Shown here: piece by piece, positions 25,634 to 35,109 of the stretch | How positions within the stretch are numbered: the stretch's first letter is position 1 | Layout of the letters: the number at the start of each line of letters is the position of its first letter | Assembly (NCBI GenBank): GCA_937931205.1 | Contig: CALHBF010000014.1 | Coordinates: 62,001-126,000, forward strand | Direction of reading: 5' to 3' | Source of the DNA: an uncultured Bacteriovoracaceae bacterium | GTDB taxonomy: Bacteria; Bdellovibrionota; Bacteriovoracia; Bacteriovoracales; Bacteriovoracaceae | DNA length: 64,000 nucleotides | Translations under genes and position numbers: made by a program | Notes under the pieces: generated by a model | What the model was told of the DNA's origin: nothing | Seen by the model: the letters and a program-made list of their open reading frames with translations, nothing else | Databases searched by the model: none

Positions 25634-26497
25634 ATGAAAACTTTAATCGTGATGCTTTTTGTTGTCCTATCGAATGAAGCTTTTGCAAGCTATAGAGTCA
25701 TTACTCCAGAAAAAATTAAACCTCATCCCACATTGATTACGCTACTTCATGGGTGTACTCAAACAGGACAAGCATTTTTAGGTCTTACTCATTTTAAAAA
25801 GTATGTTGAGGAAAAAAATCTAATTGTACTCATGCCAGAGCAATCATGGTTAAGAAATCCTGGTAAGTGTTGGAACTGGTTTGTTACTGAAAATGCACTC
25901 GGGCGAAATGAATTAAATGCTATTACCAGTCTTATCAAAGAATACAGTCAAAAATATCAAGTAAAAGGTTCTTATCTCTACGGTTTCTCGGCCGGATCGG
26001 CGATGGGATCAAATCTTATCGCAGAAAACTCCGAGTTGTTTGATGGGGTTCTACTTCATTCGGGCTATCCCTATAATGGAGGCGGAATCATGAAGATCGC
26101 TGATTTTGACCTTTATCATTATGAAATGTCTTTTCAAGACTTCTGGCAAAGTTTGAGTGGCCCTTCCTTAGAGGATTTAGCTGTTCTGAGAAGCAAGATA
26201 AGTAAATTTCACTCACGTTTGAAGAATATTGTGATTGTCTCAGGTGAAAGGGATTTAGTTGCAGCAAATAAGTATTCGAAGGCCAGTTTTGTACAATTTC
26301 TTGATCAAAAGGCGCATCTCACAAAAGAGTTTCATCTTGATTACAGTATTTTCCAAGGGCAGGGCCAGTGGCGAACAACTCTTTATCAATTTCATCAAAT
26401 GGGACATTCTTGGAGCGGCGGTGATGGTCGTTATCTGTTTGCCGCACCTGAATTATTGGATATTACCAGAGAAAGCTTTTCTCTCTTTGGGATATAG
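25634..26497 (+). CDS. Secreted PHB-depolymerase-like esterase
   Basis: A 287-residue exported alpha/beta hydrolase of the LpqC/poly(3-hydroxybutyrate) depolymerase family. Signal peptide MKTLIVMLFVVLSNEAFA; oxyanion segment LLHGCTQTG; nucleophile elbow GFSAGSAM; VSGERD carries a likely acid and GHSW the His. CWNWF is also typical. It probably cleaves ester bonds in extracellular polyesters or acetylated sugars. The ATG at 25634 directly precedes the signal peptide and has TAATAT 7 nt upstream, again a leaderless layout. A GTG at 25550 would add 28 residues with an odd CCGDCC cluster and no ribosome site. Confidence 0.85.
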   Translation: MKTLIVMLFVVLSNEAFASYRVITPEKIKPHPTLITLLHGCTQTGQAFLGLTHFKKYVEEKNLIVLMPEQSWLRNPGKCWNWFVTENALGRNELNAITSLIKEYSQKYQVKGSYLYGFSAGSAMGSNLIAENSELFDGVLLHSGYPYNGGGIMKIADFDLYHYEMSFQDFWQSLSGPSLEDLAVLRSKISKFHSRLKNIVIVSGERDLVAANKYSKASFVQFLDQKAHLTKEFHLDYSIFQGQGQWRTTLYQFHQMGHSWSGGDGRYLFAAPELLDITRESFSLFGI

Positions 26498-26604
26498 CGA
26501 ATTATAAGTATTCCCCTCAGATGAACTTAAATTTATATCAAGTATAGAAAGGCTTCTTCTCCTGCTTAAATGGTAATGGACACATTTAAGTAAAGGAGAG
26601 GTCA

Positions 26605-27084
26605 ATGGCCAAGTTCAGCGAAAGTAGTAACGAACAAAATTTCCGAAACAAAAGCTTTAAAGAATTACGTCGCCGGATGTGGGAAAAAAATCATAAAAAC
26701 TGGTCTGAATTCCAAAACAGAGATGAAGAGATTGCTTCAGAACATAGAGGACATGGTTATCATGCTCAGGAAGTTGGCCCAGGATATTATGGTAAGGGAC
26801 CTAAAAACTGGACACGCTCCGACGAATTAGTTCGAGAGGATGTCTGTGAAGCTCTTTATGAGAGTTATGATGTAGATGCCAGTGATATTGAAGTTGAAGT
26901 TAAAGAAGGACTTGTTACTTTAAAAGGCAATGTTAACTCTCGCTTTGCTAAAAAAGAAGCAGAACTCTGTATCGAGTATCTTCGTGGGGTTGTGGATGTG
27001 ATAAATGAATTGAAGATCAAACCACTAAGACCTGTTGGTGAGCGAGGATTGTTAGATCCAGGTTTTGAAACAGGATTTTCTTAA
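26605..27084 (+). CDS. BON-domain protein
   Basis: A 159-residue protein. The first 75 residues are polar, rich in Asn, Arg, Glu and Gly. Residues 80-140 are a BON domain (LVREDVCEALYE, then VEVKEGLVTLKGNVNSR and AELCIEYLRGVVDVINEL). BON domains bind phospholipids or other ligands and often occur in osmotic-shock or envelope stress proteins such as OsmY. No signal peptide is present, so this one may be cytoplasmic. AAAGGAGAGG precedes the ATG. It is followed by a hairpin shared with the convergent ParB-like gene. Confidence 0.85.
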   Translation: MAKFSESSNEQNFRNKSFKELRRRMWEKNHKNWSEFQNRDEEIASEHRGHGYHAQEVGPGYYGKGPKNWTRSDELVREDVCEALYESYDVDASDIEVEVKEGLVTLKGNVNSRFAKKEAELCIEYLRGVVDVINELKIKPLRPVGERGLLDPGFETGFS

Positions 27085-27087
27085 AAA

Positions 27088-27113
27088 AATAGGTTCTCGA
27101 ATGAGAACCTATT
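27088..27113. terminator. Bidirectional terminator, BON gene / ParB-like gene
   Basis: Perfect 11-bp stem AATAGGTTCTC (27088-27098) / GAGAACCTATT (27103-27113) with loop GAAT. A run of A at 27083-27089 gives a T tract on the minus strand. The ParB-like stop codon (27109-27111) lies inside the right arm. Confidence 0.85.
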
Positions 27114-28011
27114 GATAAGAATTTATTTCTTTTGTTTCAGAGTTCATATTAGGGATGTAGTAAAGAGAGATTTCTCCCAACATTTCCTGCATCGTGGATG
27201 GAAGATCGCTGGCCGTCAGACCTTCGAGCTCTAATTGCTTTAACTTTTTAACCACTCTCTTTAGCTGAGTTTCAATTTCATAAAACTCTCTCTTCATCGG
27301 GTCTTTCGGCGATTTTAGAATCGCATTGGTAACACCTTCAGACTTAGCTTCTTTAACAAACTTTTTGATCTCTTTTACAGGAAGATCAAGAATATGCTCT
27401 AGGGCCTGATCTTGTGCTTCTTTAGGAAGTTTAACAATTTCGTTTGTCTGCGAAAGAGAAAGTTTACCTTTCTTTCTTGCTTCTTTTACATTGCTAGAAG
27501 CTTTTTCATCACGCTCAATGGCCTGGTGAATTTGACGGGGAGAAAGACCCGTTTTTTGTGAAACCATTTCTAAAAATTCTTGAGCAGGAAGAATTTCTTT
27601 TTCAACTTTCTCATTTTTTTCATCTTCAGCAGACTCATCATTCTTAAGCGAAATATCTTCCGAATCATTTTCAATGATAGGGTTAAGCTCTTGATAGATT
27701 TCTCTGGCACGTCGAAGATGGGCTTCGATTTCGATTTTGCTTAGGTCTTTCCTGACAAGATTCTCATCAATCGAAACTAATTCATTTTCAAGTTCACCTC
27801 GATCAACCACTAAAACAGGTGCTTCTGTATGGCCTAAGTTACTAAGGGCCTGAAAACGGCGTGCACCTGCAAGAATGACATTATCTTTTGAAATAACAAT
27901 AGGAGCGATCAGCCCGAGTGTCTGGATTGATTTTTCGAGTTCGCTTACATCTGTTCCCAGACGAAGGTATGGGTTAGTGGCCTTAAGCTCACTAAGCTTT
28001 CTTGTTTCCAT
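27109..28011 (-). CDS. ParB/Spo0J-like nuclease-fold DNA-binding protein
   Basis: A 300-residue ParB-superfamily protein. The N-terminal ParB domain has ELEKSIQTLGLIAPIVI, VILAGARRFQALSNLG and EARIL-type VSIDENLVRKDLSKIE. A charged linker rich in Glu (about 125-150) separates it from a KorB-like helical region with LSPRQIHQAIERDEKAS, a helix-turn-helix candidate. No parA gene is adjacent, so this is unlikely to be the chromosomal partition protein; a regulatory or nucleoid role is possible. AAGGAGG precedes the ATG. Confidence 0.83.
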   Translation of the reverse strand: METRKLSELKATNPYLRLGTDVSELEKSIQTLGLIAPIVISKDNVILAGARRFQALSNLGHTEAPVLVVDRGELENELVSIDENLVRKDLSKIEIEAHLRRAREIYQELNPIIENDSEDISLKNDESAEDEKNEKVEKEILPAQEFLEMVSQKTGLSPRQIHQAIERDEKASSNVKEARKKGKLSLSQTNEIVKLPKEAQDQALEHILDLPVKEIKKFVKEAKSEGVTNAILKSPKDPMKREFYEIETQLKRVVKKLKQLELEGLTASDLPSTMQEMLGEISLYYIPNMNSETKEINSYQ

Positions 28012-28185
28012 GGGGCCTCCTTAAAATGAGGAGACATCATCGAATATCAATCCCGCTTCGTCAGTTAAAAGAATTTCAAAATTTCTGACATTAACTGATT
28101 TTCATTTATTTTTAGCTTTACGAATGACTCTCACTATTTTTTTTGTTTAAATAAATCATCTCTAATTCTCTATGGAAGGCTTCTT

Positions 28186-30279
28186 ATGAAAGGAATCATT
28201 TTTTTCATTCTTATTTTCTCTTCTCTTGGTGCAAAAGCGGCCTGTGAAGGGACGGTCTATGACGACAATGGGATAACTCACCAAAAAGTTTCTTCAGAGA
28301 AAGATTATTATTATTGTTTTGGTTTTCACCATGGCAGTGATCGTGCATGGCAGATGGATTTTTTTAGAAGACTTGCCCTAGGTAAAAATGCTGAAGTATT
28401 AGGAATGAGACATATAAAGAGTGATTTCATGATGAGATTGCTTAATATCCCTGCTCTGGCGCAAAGACTTTATGGGGAGCTTTCAGATGATCAAAAGAGG
28501 ATCTTAGAATGGTACGCTGAAGGGGCCAATGCCGGGTTTGAGATAGGAAAGAATGCTAAGGAGTTTCTTGATTTAGATTTCACTCCAGAGAAATGGTTGC
28601 CTGAGCATTCTCTATTCGTCATGCTTCTGCAAAGTTTTGATCAGACTAAAAAAACATTTTTCTTTGATGTTAAAGAAGAAGAGAAACTGCAAATTTATCC
28701 TGATGCCAAGGATTTAGCTCGTGAGAGTACACTTCCATGGTTTACGAGTATTTTGAAAGAGGGTGAGTATTTAAAAGAGCTGAAAAAAGAAGTGGTCGAG
28801 TACTCATCTTCTAAGATCACCCCTAAGCTGTGGGCACCGTTTCCTGAAGTTTTCGGCAAGGAGTCTGGTTCCAATAACTGGGTTATTTCCGCCAAAAACA
28901 CAGAAAATAAGAAAGCTATTCTTGCCAATGATCCTCATCTTGATTTGAAAACACCTCTCTTCTGGTACTGGATACATTTAGAGAGTGATGAGCAGAATAT
29001 TATTGGAGCAAGTCTGCCAGGACTTCCTTTTATTGCGAGTGGGACCAACGGGCTTGTCTCATGGGGCTTAACTAATGGTTATATGAATTCTGCTGATTCA
29101 ATTGCTATCACTGATCTGGCGGATTCAGATGTCCTGACCTCACTTCCAGTTATCTGGTTTAAATTTGGCTTTTTGAAATTACCATTTTTCTTCAAGACTC
29201 TCTCTTTTTATAAAGACACTTATCCTAAACTTCCTCTGGATGTACCGGGGAAAGAGAATGTTTTTTTGCGTTGGACTGGTTACGGCCTTAAGGCCCAAGA
29301 TATTACGGCGATGTTTGAAGTTCATAAAACTCGCAATGTCCAAGATATGGACCAAGTTCTCACTCGAGTGGGAATTCCATCATGGAACTTTGTATTTGCG
29401 GATGTGAATGGTGATATCGGTTATCGGATGGTAGGAAATACTTATCAGGAAACTTCTGAACCTTATGGTGTACGGAAGATGACGGCTTCTGAGTTTGAGA
29501 ATCCTAAAATTCTTGATAAAAATCAAAGACCTCATGTTTTAAAACCGAAGAGAAATTTTATTGTTACTGCTAATAATCATCATTGGCCGAATGATTCACA
29601 CTTTAAAGGTGGAAATGCTTACTCAATGAGTTTTAGAGCAAAAACGATCGAAGATCAGTTAGCGAAAACAAATAAACACACCATTGATATTCAAGGAAAA
29701 ATTCAGTGCGATGTCTCAGTCCCAGATGCTCCTTACTTTGTGCCACTAATTCAAAAAGTGTTTCCTGAGTTCTTGAGACAATGGGATTTTAATGTGAGTG
29801 ATGAGTCACGAGAAATTGGGTTGTATCGCCGACTGGTTGATCTATTGATGGAGAATTGGAAGGTAGACGAAGCAGGGTTGTATCGTCTTCTTAGTGACCT
29901 GACCGATGAAAGAAAAAAGGACTTATCAAAGCTTTATAACCAGGCATTCTCCGAGACTGATAATAGACCTTGGAAGGATTTACTTGAGCTTCCCTTTGAG
30001 CATTTATCTGGTGAGAAAGGCTTTGCCTATTCTCCGATTCTATCTGGAGTAGGTGATAAGCATACGGTGAATCCGGGAACGGCCCGTTGGGATGAAGAGA
30101 AGAAGAACTATATTCATTTTTCAGGTGCCAGTATGAGGATGATTATTGAGATGGGTCACCCCGTGAAAATTTTACTGAATCTTCCTGGGAAAAATCGGGA
30201 TTATCAAACAGCAAGTTCAGGAAATCAGACACCTTGGCATCAATGGCGTGCCTGCGAGTATTTTGAAGTAGCCTTCTAA
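28186..30279 (+). CDS. Penicillin acylase family Ntn-hydrolase
   Basis: A 697-residue periplasmic or secreted N-terminal nucleophile amidase. Signal peptide MKGIIFFILIFSSLGAKA; alpha-chain region with FGFHHGSDRAWQMDFFRR; autocleavage site ESG|SNNWV, with Ser229 as the new N-terminal nucleophile; beta chain begins with NDPHL and includes GTNGLVSWGLTN. Related enzymes cleave penicillins, acyl-homoserine lactones or other N-acyl compounds, so quorum-signal breakdown is a reasonable idea. GGAAGG precedes the ATG. The trypsin-like gene starts 23 nt later, suggesting an operon. Confidence 0.9.
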   Translation: MKGIIFFILIFSSLGAKAACEGTVYDDNGITHQKVSSEKDYYYCFGFHHGSDRAWQMDFFRRLALGKNAEVLGMRHIKSDFMMRLLNIPALAQRLYGELSDDQKRILEWYAEGANAGFEIGKNAKEFLDLDFTPEKWLPEHSLFVMLLQSFDQTKKTFFFDVKEEEKLQIYPDAKDLARESTLPWFTSILKEGEYLKELKKEVVEYSSSKITPKLWAPFPEVFGKESGSNNWVISAKNTENKKAILANDPHLDLKTPLFWYWIHLESDEQNIIGASLPGLPFIASGTNGLVSWGLTNGYMNSADSIAITDLADSDVLTSLPVIWFKFGFLKLPFFFKTLSFYKDTYPKLPLDVPGKENVFLRWTGYGLKAQDITAMFEVHKTRNVQDMDQVLTRVGIPSWNFVFADVNGDIGYRMVGNTYQETSEPYGVRKMTASEFENPKILDKNQRPHVLKPKRNFIVTANNHHWPNDSHFKGGNAYSMSFRAKTIEDQLAKTNKHTIDIQGKIQCDVSVPDAPYFVPLIQKVFPEFLRQWDFNVSDESREIGLYRRLVDLLMENWKVDEAGLYRLLSDLTDERKKDLSKLYNQAFSETDNRPWKDLLELPFEHLSGEKGFAYSPILSGVGDKHTVNPGTARWDEEKKNYIHFSGASMRMIIEMGHPVKILLNLPGKNRDYQTASSGNQTPWHQWRACEYFEVAF

Positions 30280-30302
30280 ATTTGAAACTGATAGGAGAGG
30301 GT

Positions 30303-31136
30303 ATGATTGCATTCACTCTCCTATTTACCAGTCTTCAACTTTGGTCAGCGATTTTCGGCGAAGATAGCCGAGTGGATACTTGGAGAGCAAGTCCCCAGTT
30401 CCAAGAGCTGGGCCGTTCAGTTCCTGCATTAATTCAAAAGCAAAATATTCATAAAGTCGCTGAGAACCTGTTTCGTTTGAAGGGAACTCCTTTAAAAGAA
30501 TTAAATTTTTGTTCTGATGAAAATTTCGCTCAAGAAAGTATTGTGGCCAATTGTAGCGCCAGTCTTATCGCTCCTAATAAGGTTTTGACGGCAGCTCACT
30601 GTTTTAATAGCTGGTCTCATCCATGCTCTAGTTACAATGTGGTATTTGATTATCAAAATGAAGGGCGAGGAGAAGTTCTTTTCTCCAATGAGCAGATATA
30701 TCAATGTAAGCAAATACTTCATTATCAATACGATGATTTCTTTGGTGTTGATCTTGCTGTTATCGAGCTTGATCGTCCTGTATTGGGAAGAAAACCGATT
30801 GAGCTTTCTTTTGATCTTTCTGTGGGCCAAGAATTATCAATGATTGGTTACTCTCTGGGCATCTCTCAGAAAGTAGTCGAAGACGGACAGGTAAAAAGCA
30901 TCAATATATCTGATAGTTCTTTTCGCCACACTTTAGATAGTTTTTCAGTTAATTCAGGCGGGCCAATTTTTAACAAAGATGGTCAACAGGTAGGCGTCCT
31001 TGTTAGAGGTACCGGCGGAAACTATCAAGAAGATGCACGTTCTGGCTGTAATCGCTGGTATCAAGGGAATGATCAAGATTTTGCAGAGGGCAATGACCTT
31101 AAAACTTTGCCAAGCTGGCTATTTGCTCGTGATTGA
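30303..31136 (+). CDS. Secreted trypsin-like serine protease
   Basis: A 277-residue S1-family protease with an N-terminal signal peptide (MIAFTLLFTSLQLWSA). The catalytic triad is visible: His99 in LTAAHCF, Asp150 in DLAVIEL, Ser218 in VNSGGPIF. The usual GDSGGP reads NSGGP, so the Asp that pairs with the new N terminus after activation in trypsin is Asn here. Four or more Cys suggest disulphides. The ATG at 30303 follows AGGAG by 5 nt; an in-frame TTG at 30282 has no ribosome site. Probably co-transcribed with the penicillin acylase gene. Confidence 0.9.
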   Translation: MIAFTLLFTSLQLWSAIFGEDSRVDTWRASPQFQELGRSVPALIQKQNIHKVAENLFRLKGTPLKELNFCSDENFAQESIVANCSASLIAPNKVLTAAHCFNSWSHPCSSYNVVFDYQNEGRGEVLFSNEQIYQCKQILHYQYDDFFGVDLAVIELDRPVLGRKPIELSFDLSVGQELSMIGYSLGISQKVVEDGQVKSINISDSSFRHTLDSFSVNSGGPIFNKDGQQVGVLVRGTGGNYQEDARSGCNRWYQGNDQDFAEGNDLKTLPSWLFARD

Positions 31137-31202
31137 TTGTTGATAAAAAGAGTTTGTTAACGCTAGAATCGAGGGAGTTATTGATACAAAAAAGGAACTC
31201 CC

Positions 31203-31628
31203 ATGATGAAGCTTATTTTATGTTCTCTGCTATTTTCCACTTCAGTTCTGGCCAACCGTGATTCTGTGGCCTTTTTTTATACCGCAAAAAAAGTAAATGT
31301 TTTGTTAAATGAGAAAAAAGTAAATTCTCGTATCTCTCAGTTTATGGAGGCTGTCGGGGCACATAATTCTGTTCTTTTGGTCTCAAAGGATGGAGATGTT
31401 CGTCTAGGATGTGCTCGCGAGGAAGATCGTGGTACTTGTACGTTCACTTTTTATCCATCTGAAACTGTTCTTATTGAGAACAAAGAATTAAAAGTGGAAA
31501 AAGAACTGGGCGATTTTAATTTACCGTCAGATCTTGAGTTTGAAATGAGTTTCAAAGGCTCAATGAAAGATCAGCTTAACCTTACCATCTCAAATGGTCG
31601 AATTTTGATTTTTGCAGCTAAAAAATAG
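31203..31628 (+). CDS. Small exported protein of unknown function
   Basis: A 141-residue protein with signal peptide (MMKLILCSLLFSTSVLA) and a mature beta-rich domain of about 120 residues containing a Cys pair in GCAREEDRGTC. No family recognised. AAAAGGAACTCCC precedes the first of two ATG codons. A strong hairpin follows the stop, so this is probably a single-gene unit. Confidence 0.65.
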   Translation: MMKLILCSLLFSTSVLANRDSVAFFYTAKKVNVLLNEKKVNSRISQFMEAVGAHNSVLLVSKDGDVRLGCAREEDRGTCTFTFYPSETVLIENKELKVEKELGDFNLPSDLEFEMSFKGSMKDQLNLTISNGRILIFAAKK

Positions 31629-31634
31629 TTCTTT

Positions 31635-31659
31635 TTTGGGCGAATAACCTTCGCCCAAA
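31635..31659 (+). terminator. Hairpin after the small exported protein gene
   Basis: Perfect 10-bp stem TTTGGGCGAA (31635-31644) / TTCGCCCAAA (31650-31659), loop TAACC. No T tract follows on the plus strand. Confidence 0.65.
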
Positions 31660-31736
31660 TCTGGGAAAAAACTTCCTTTACGCTCTCCACCCTTTTTTCA
31701 TTTTGTGTCCTTCACGTTTTGCCCGATAATACGTGT

Positions 31737-32675
31737 ATGAGAAAATTAATTATTCTTTTAGTCCTTTTCATTTCCTCTCTCTCAGCTATGGCACAGGATC
31801 CGGTTTATAAGGATGTTAACGTCATTCATAAAGATGGAAAGCTGATCATTGCGGGGAATTCATGTGACCTTCTCAATAAGGAAGGGGCAGCCCTTGCTCA
31901 GTGGTCTAGTAAGCTTAAAGAAAAGACGAAAGATTCTCCTTGTAGTTGCAAAAGCGGCTATTGTACCAAAGAAGTAACTGAGCTTGTGCCAGACTTCGTG
32001 CAAGCTAATCACTCACAACGAAACTCTGTCTATGGACCGAATAGCTTCAATTCGGCCCTTCATTCTTCAAAGATTCTCTCTCAGTTCAGATATGCCTCTG
32101 GAACGGAAATGAACTTTTGGATGAACTCGCCACTTTGTCGTGAAAGAGCTGCCAGTGAACCTCTTGCTCCAGGAGACCTTGCGCTCATTAGATCTTGGAA
32201 GGATGGTGATCTTCAAGGTTACGTTCATGTAACTAACAATCTTGCTTTTTCTAAGAACGGCTTTGATGGGGGAAATCCTTATTATCTTCAGTCGCCTATT
32301 GCCCTTCATGATCACAATAAGATTCCTGAGGCATGTAGAAAAAGTGCAGGCACGCCTAAGGAATGTCCAATCTGGGTTAACTACTTTAGCTGTAAGACAA
32401 TGGATGAGTACCTTAAAGAGCGCCCTATCAAGTCAAGCGATGCTAAGAAGGCTTATGCTCAATTAACTGAGCTTGAGTGTAGTATCGGTGAAGCTGTTGT
32501 TAATGGTAAGGTGAATCCAACAATGAGGTCTTTTATCGTTGATAATCTAGTGATCCTCAACAATATGGCCTTTGATATCATTAAGAGTAAGAAGTTTTTA
32601 GAAGAGGACAAAGTGATATGGCAGGCAATTTTCCATAAAACAAAGTCGATTTCTGGGCAATTAGACCATATTTAA
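31737..32675 (+). CDS. Exported Cys-rich protein of unknown function
   Basis: A 312-residue protein with signal peptide (MRKLIILLVLFISSLSAMA). The mature part has about ten Cys, including CSCKSGYC near residues 53-60, and a conserved-looking core with SPLCRERAA and GDLALIRSW, so a small cysteine-peptidase or lysozyme-like fold is possible but not shown. GATAAT lies 6 nt before the ATG and there is no ribosome site, suggesting a leaderless transcript. An in-frame ATG 18 nt upstream is excluded by that layout. No family recognised. Confidence 0.7.
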   Translation: MRKLIILLVLFISSLSAMAQDPVYKDVNVIHKDGKLIIAGNSCDLLNKEGAALAQWSSKLKEKTKDSPCSCKSGYCTKEVTELVPDFVQANHSQRNSVYGPNSFNSALHSSKILSQFRYASGTEMNFWMNSPLCRERAASEPLAPGDLALIRSWKDGDLQGYVHVTNNLAFSKNGFDGGNPYYLQSPIALHDHNKIPEACRKSAGTPKECPIWVNYFSCKTMDEYLKERPIKSSDAKKAYAQLTELECSIGEAVVNGKVNPTMRSFIVDNLVILNNMAFDIIKSKKFLEEDKVIWQAIFHKTKSISGQLDHI

Positions 32676-32765
32676 TTGAGCAATTGAGGGAAACTTTTGT
32701 TTCACGAAAGAGTGGATTGTTTATAATATTAAGATATTGTGATCAATGCTTCTTAGGAAATAAGA

Positions 32766-34568
32766 GTGGACATTCCAAATTCTCGAATATTATTTATTGC
32801 AGTTCTTGATAAAGACTTCAAGATTCTCTTTCTTAACCAGTTAGGGAGAGATCTTTTAGGTTTGGATGAAGCTGGGATAAAAAATAAAAGAATAACCTCT
32901 TTCCTCTCTTTACGATCTCAAGAAATCATCCAGCAACAATCTTTATTTTCAGAACCTCATGACTTTGAGTTCATTTCTAGCAGTGGCCAGCTGGTTTATA
33001 TTCACGGATATTTTACCAAGCAAGGTGATGAAATTTTCTTTGAAGGACAAGATGTAAGTGAGTTACGTAGAACTCAGAGCCGTATTCGTCAGTTAGAGTT
33101 TCATGCCAAAGTAGGGTATTGGGATAAGGAGCTATCTACAGGTAAGGTTACATGGTCTGAAGAAGTGTACAAGATTATGGATGTTCCGCTTTATGAAGAT
33201 GTTTCAGAGGGGGTTTTCTTTAATGATTTTGTTAATCGTTTTATAGGATCAGGAAAAGGGCTTCTTGTGAGTCATATTAAAAGAATTTCCACTTATGGCG
33301 GAAGCTATGATTTGGAGCTGGAGTTCTTGACTCATAGTAAGAAGGTGAGGTGGATTAGATTAGTCGGAACGGCCATTGAGCATAAGGGAGAAATCGTTCG
33401 TTTAGAAGGAATGCTTCAGGATGTGACTGGTTATCGTGAAAATTTGATTAATCTTTTTGAATCTCAAGAAAGGTTACAGATCGCTTTGGCCGCTAATGAT
33501 ATGGGCGTTTGGCAGTTAAATGTGGATCATAATAAGCTTGTTTGGGATGACAATATGAACCGCATATTTGGTTTGAAGCAATCCCCTAAAACTCTTGATG
33601 AGTTCTATACTCTCCTGCCACCGGAAGATTCGAATAGAATTAAGAACGAGTCCCTTATTGCTTTTAATACACCGATGGGAGTTCTGAGTTCTTGGTTTCG
33701 TATTCACGTGAATGGAGAAGTTAAGTATGTAGCGGTTCGTGGAAGATATGCTTACAACTCCGGACAAACTTATTTTATCGGGGTGAATTGGGACATTACT
33801 AAAGAGAAGACTACTGAAGAAACATTAAGAAACCAAGAGGCCAAAATTATCTCATCTGCTAGACTCTCATCCCTAGGAGAAATGGCAGGGGGGATTGCTC
33901 ATGAGATTAATAATCCTCTTAGTGTAATTCAAGCAAGATCGTCTCAATTAAAAAGACGCCTGGTAAAGGGTGAAGTCAGTCAGGACGAAATTCTCAAAGG
34001 CTTAAGCAATATAGAAAGTACTTGTAGTCGTATTGTAAAAATCATCAATGGACTTAAGACAATATCGCGGGATGGAGAGAAAGATCCTTTCGATAAAATA
34101 AGTATTCAAGACTGTATTAATGAATTTATTAATCTTATTTCTGAGAAATTCAAAAATCACGGAATTAACATTAATGTCTCGATGCCTACGGTTCCTCTCT
34201 TTGTTTTTGGAAGATCAGTTCAGATTGAGCAAGTTCTTATGAACATTGTTAATAATTCCTATGATGCTGTTATAGGACTTGAAGACAAATGGATTCAACT
34301 TGATTTAAAGAAAGTAAGTGATTATGAGCTAGAGATTAGTATTTGTGATTCAGGTCTGGGTGTTCCTGCCAGCATTACTTCTAAAATCTTTGAACCTTTT
34401 TTTACAACAAAAGAAATTGGCCGCGGAACGGGAATTGGACTGAGTATCTCTAAGAGTATTATTGATGAGCACTCTGGGGAGTTTGGTTATTGGCAAGAGG
34501 GTGCACAATGGGCCTTCGTAATAAAGCTACCTCTTTATCATCCGGCGAAAGTTATTCCAGTAGGCTAA
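32766..34568 (+). CDS. Multi-PAS sensor histidine kinase (orphan)
   Basis: A 600-residue cytoplasmic kinase without membrane segments. Three PAS-like regions precede the kinase core: about 1-110, 115-230 (EFHAKVGYWDKELSTGKVTWSEEVYKIMDV) and 235-350 (LAANDMGVWQLNVDHNKLVWDDNMNRIFGL). The HisKA box is GEMAGGIAHEINNPL with His379, and the ATPase domain has NIVNNSYDA, DSGLGVPASITSKIFEPFFTTK and GTGIGLSISKSI. This is the NtrB-like HPK4 type. The start is GTG with AGGAA upstream. No response regulator is adjacent. It converges with a 4-nt overlap on the next gene. Confidence 0.88.
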   Translation: MDIPNSRILFIAVLDKDFKILFLNQLGRDLLGLDEAGIKNKRITSFLSLRSQEIIQQQSLFSEPHDFEFISSSGQLVYIHGYFTKQGDEIFFEGQDVSELRRTQSRIRQLEFHAKVGYWDKELSTGKVTWSEEVYKIMDVPLYEDVSEGVFFNDFVNRFIGSGKGLLVSHIKRISTYGGSYDLELEFLTHSKKVRWIRLVGTAIEHKGEIVRLEGMLQDVTGYRENLINLFESQERLQIALAANDMGVWQLNVDHNKLVWDDNMNRIFGLKQSPKTLDEFYTLLPPEDSNRIKNESLIAFNTPMGVLSSWFRIHVNGEVKYVAVRGRYAYNSGQTYFIGVNWDITKEKTTEETLRNQEAKIISSARLSSLGEMAGGIAHEINNPLSVIQARSSQLKRRLVKGEVSQDEILKGLSNIESTCSRIVKIINGLKTISRDGEKDPFDKISIQDCINEFINLISEKFKNHGININVSMPTVPLFVFGRSVQIEQVLMNIVNNSYDAVIGLEDKWIQLDLKKVSDYELEISICDSGLGVPASITSKIFEPFFTTKEIGRGTGIGLSISKSIIDEHSGEFGYWQEGAQWAFVIKLPLYHPAKVIPVG

Positions 34569-34990
34569 ATGGCCAGGCATCTCATCTCAAAACTGGCCTT
34601 ACCATTTTCAAAGTTCACAGTAATTTCAGAATTTAAGTCAAACTCTAAAGTCTCACCTCTATGAGTCTCAGTATCTTTGATGACAAAAGTGATAATGCCA
34701 TTCTTTTCAGAAATACTAAGGAGACTGTTAAGAGGAATATTTTTATTTCTTCCATCAAGAATTGCATGAGCAGAACTAGTGGAAACAGTAGCAGGGTTGA
34801 AGTTTAAAAAAAGATAATCACCATGATGGCGGGCCTTCAGAATAGAATAAAGACCCTGGCCAGTAACAAGGGGGGCCCAGTATTTATCAGACTGAGACGT
34901 CTTCATTCGCACATTACAATCCAGAGAATTAAGGGCAAATGAGCTTGCGCTGATAAGCATAAGGGCGATGGCACAAAGGATGTGTTTCAT
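34565..34990 (-). CDS. Small exported protein of unknown function
   Basis: A 141-residue protein with signal peptide (MKHILCAIALMLISASSFA). The mature domain is beta-rich, with two Cys (in LDCNVRM and the C-terminal MRCLAI) that could form a disulphide. It resembles in size and style the exported protein at 31203 but no clear sequence relation is seen. No ribosome site stands out upstream. Function unknown. Confidence 0.6.
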   Translation of the reverse strand: MKHILCAIALMLISASSFALNSLDCNVRMKTSQSDKYWAPLVTGQGLYSILKARHHGDYLFLNFNPATVSTSSAHAILDGRNKNIPLNSLLSISEKNGIITFVIKDTETHRGETLEFDLNSEITVNFENGKASFEMRCLAI

Positions 34991-35109
34991 TTGAAGAAGC
35001 CTTTAAAAATTGATGGGTGACTTCTAACAATTAAGAAATGATTTTGGAAACTTGTTTTTGGGGGATGTGAAAAAAAGAGACAGGGTTAAAGCATTGATAT
35101 TGTGAAACT

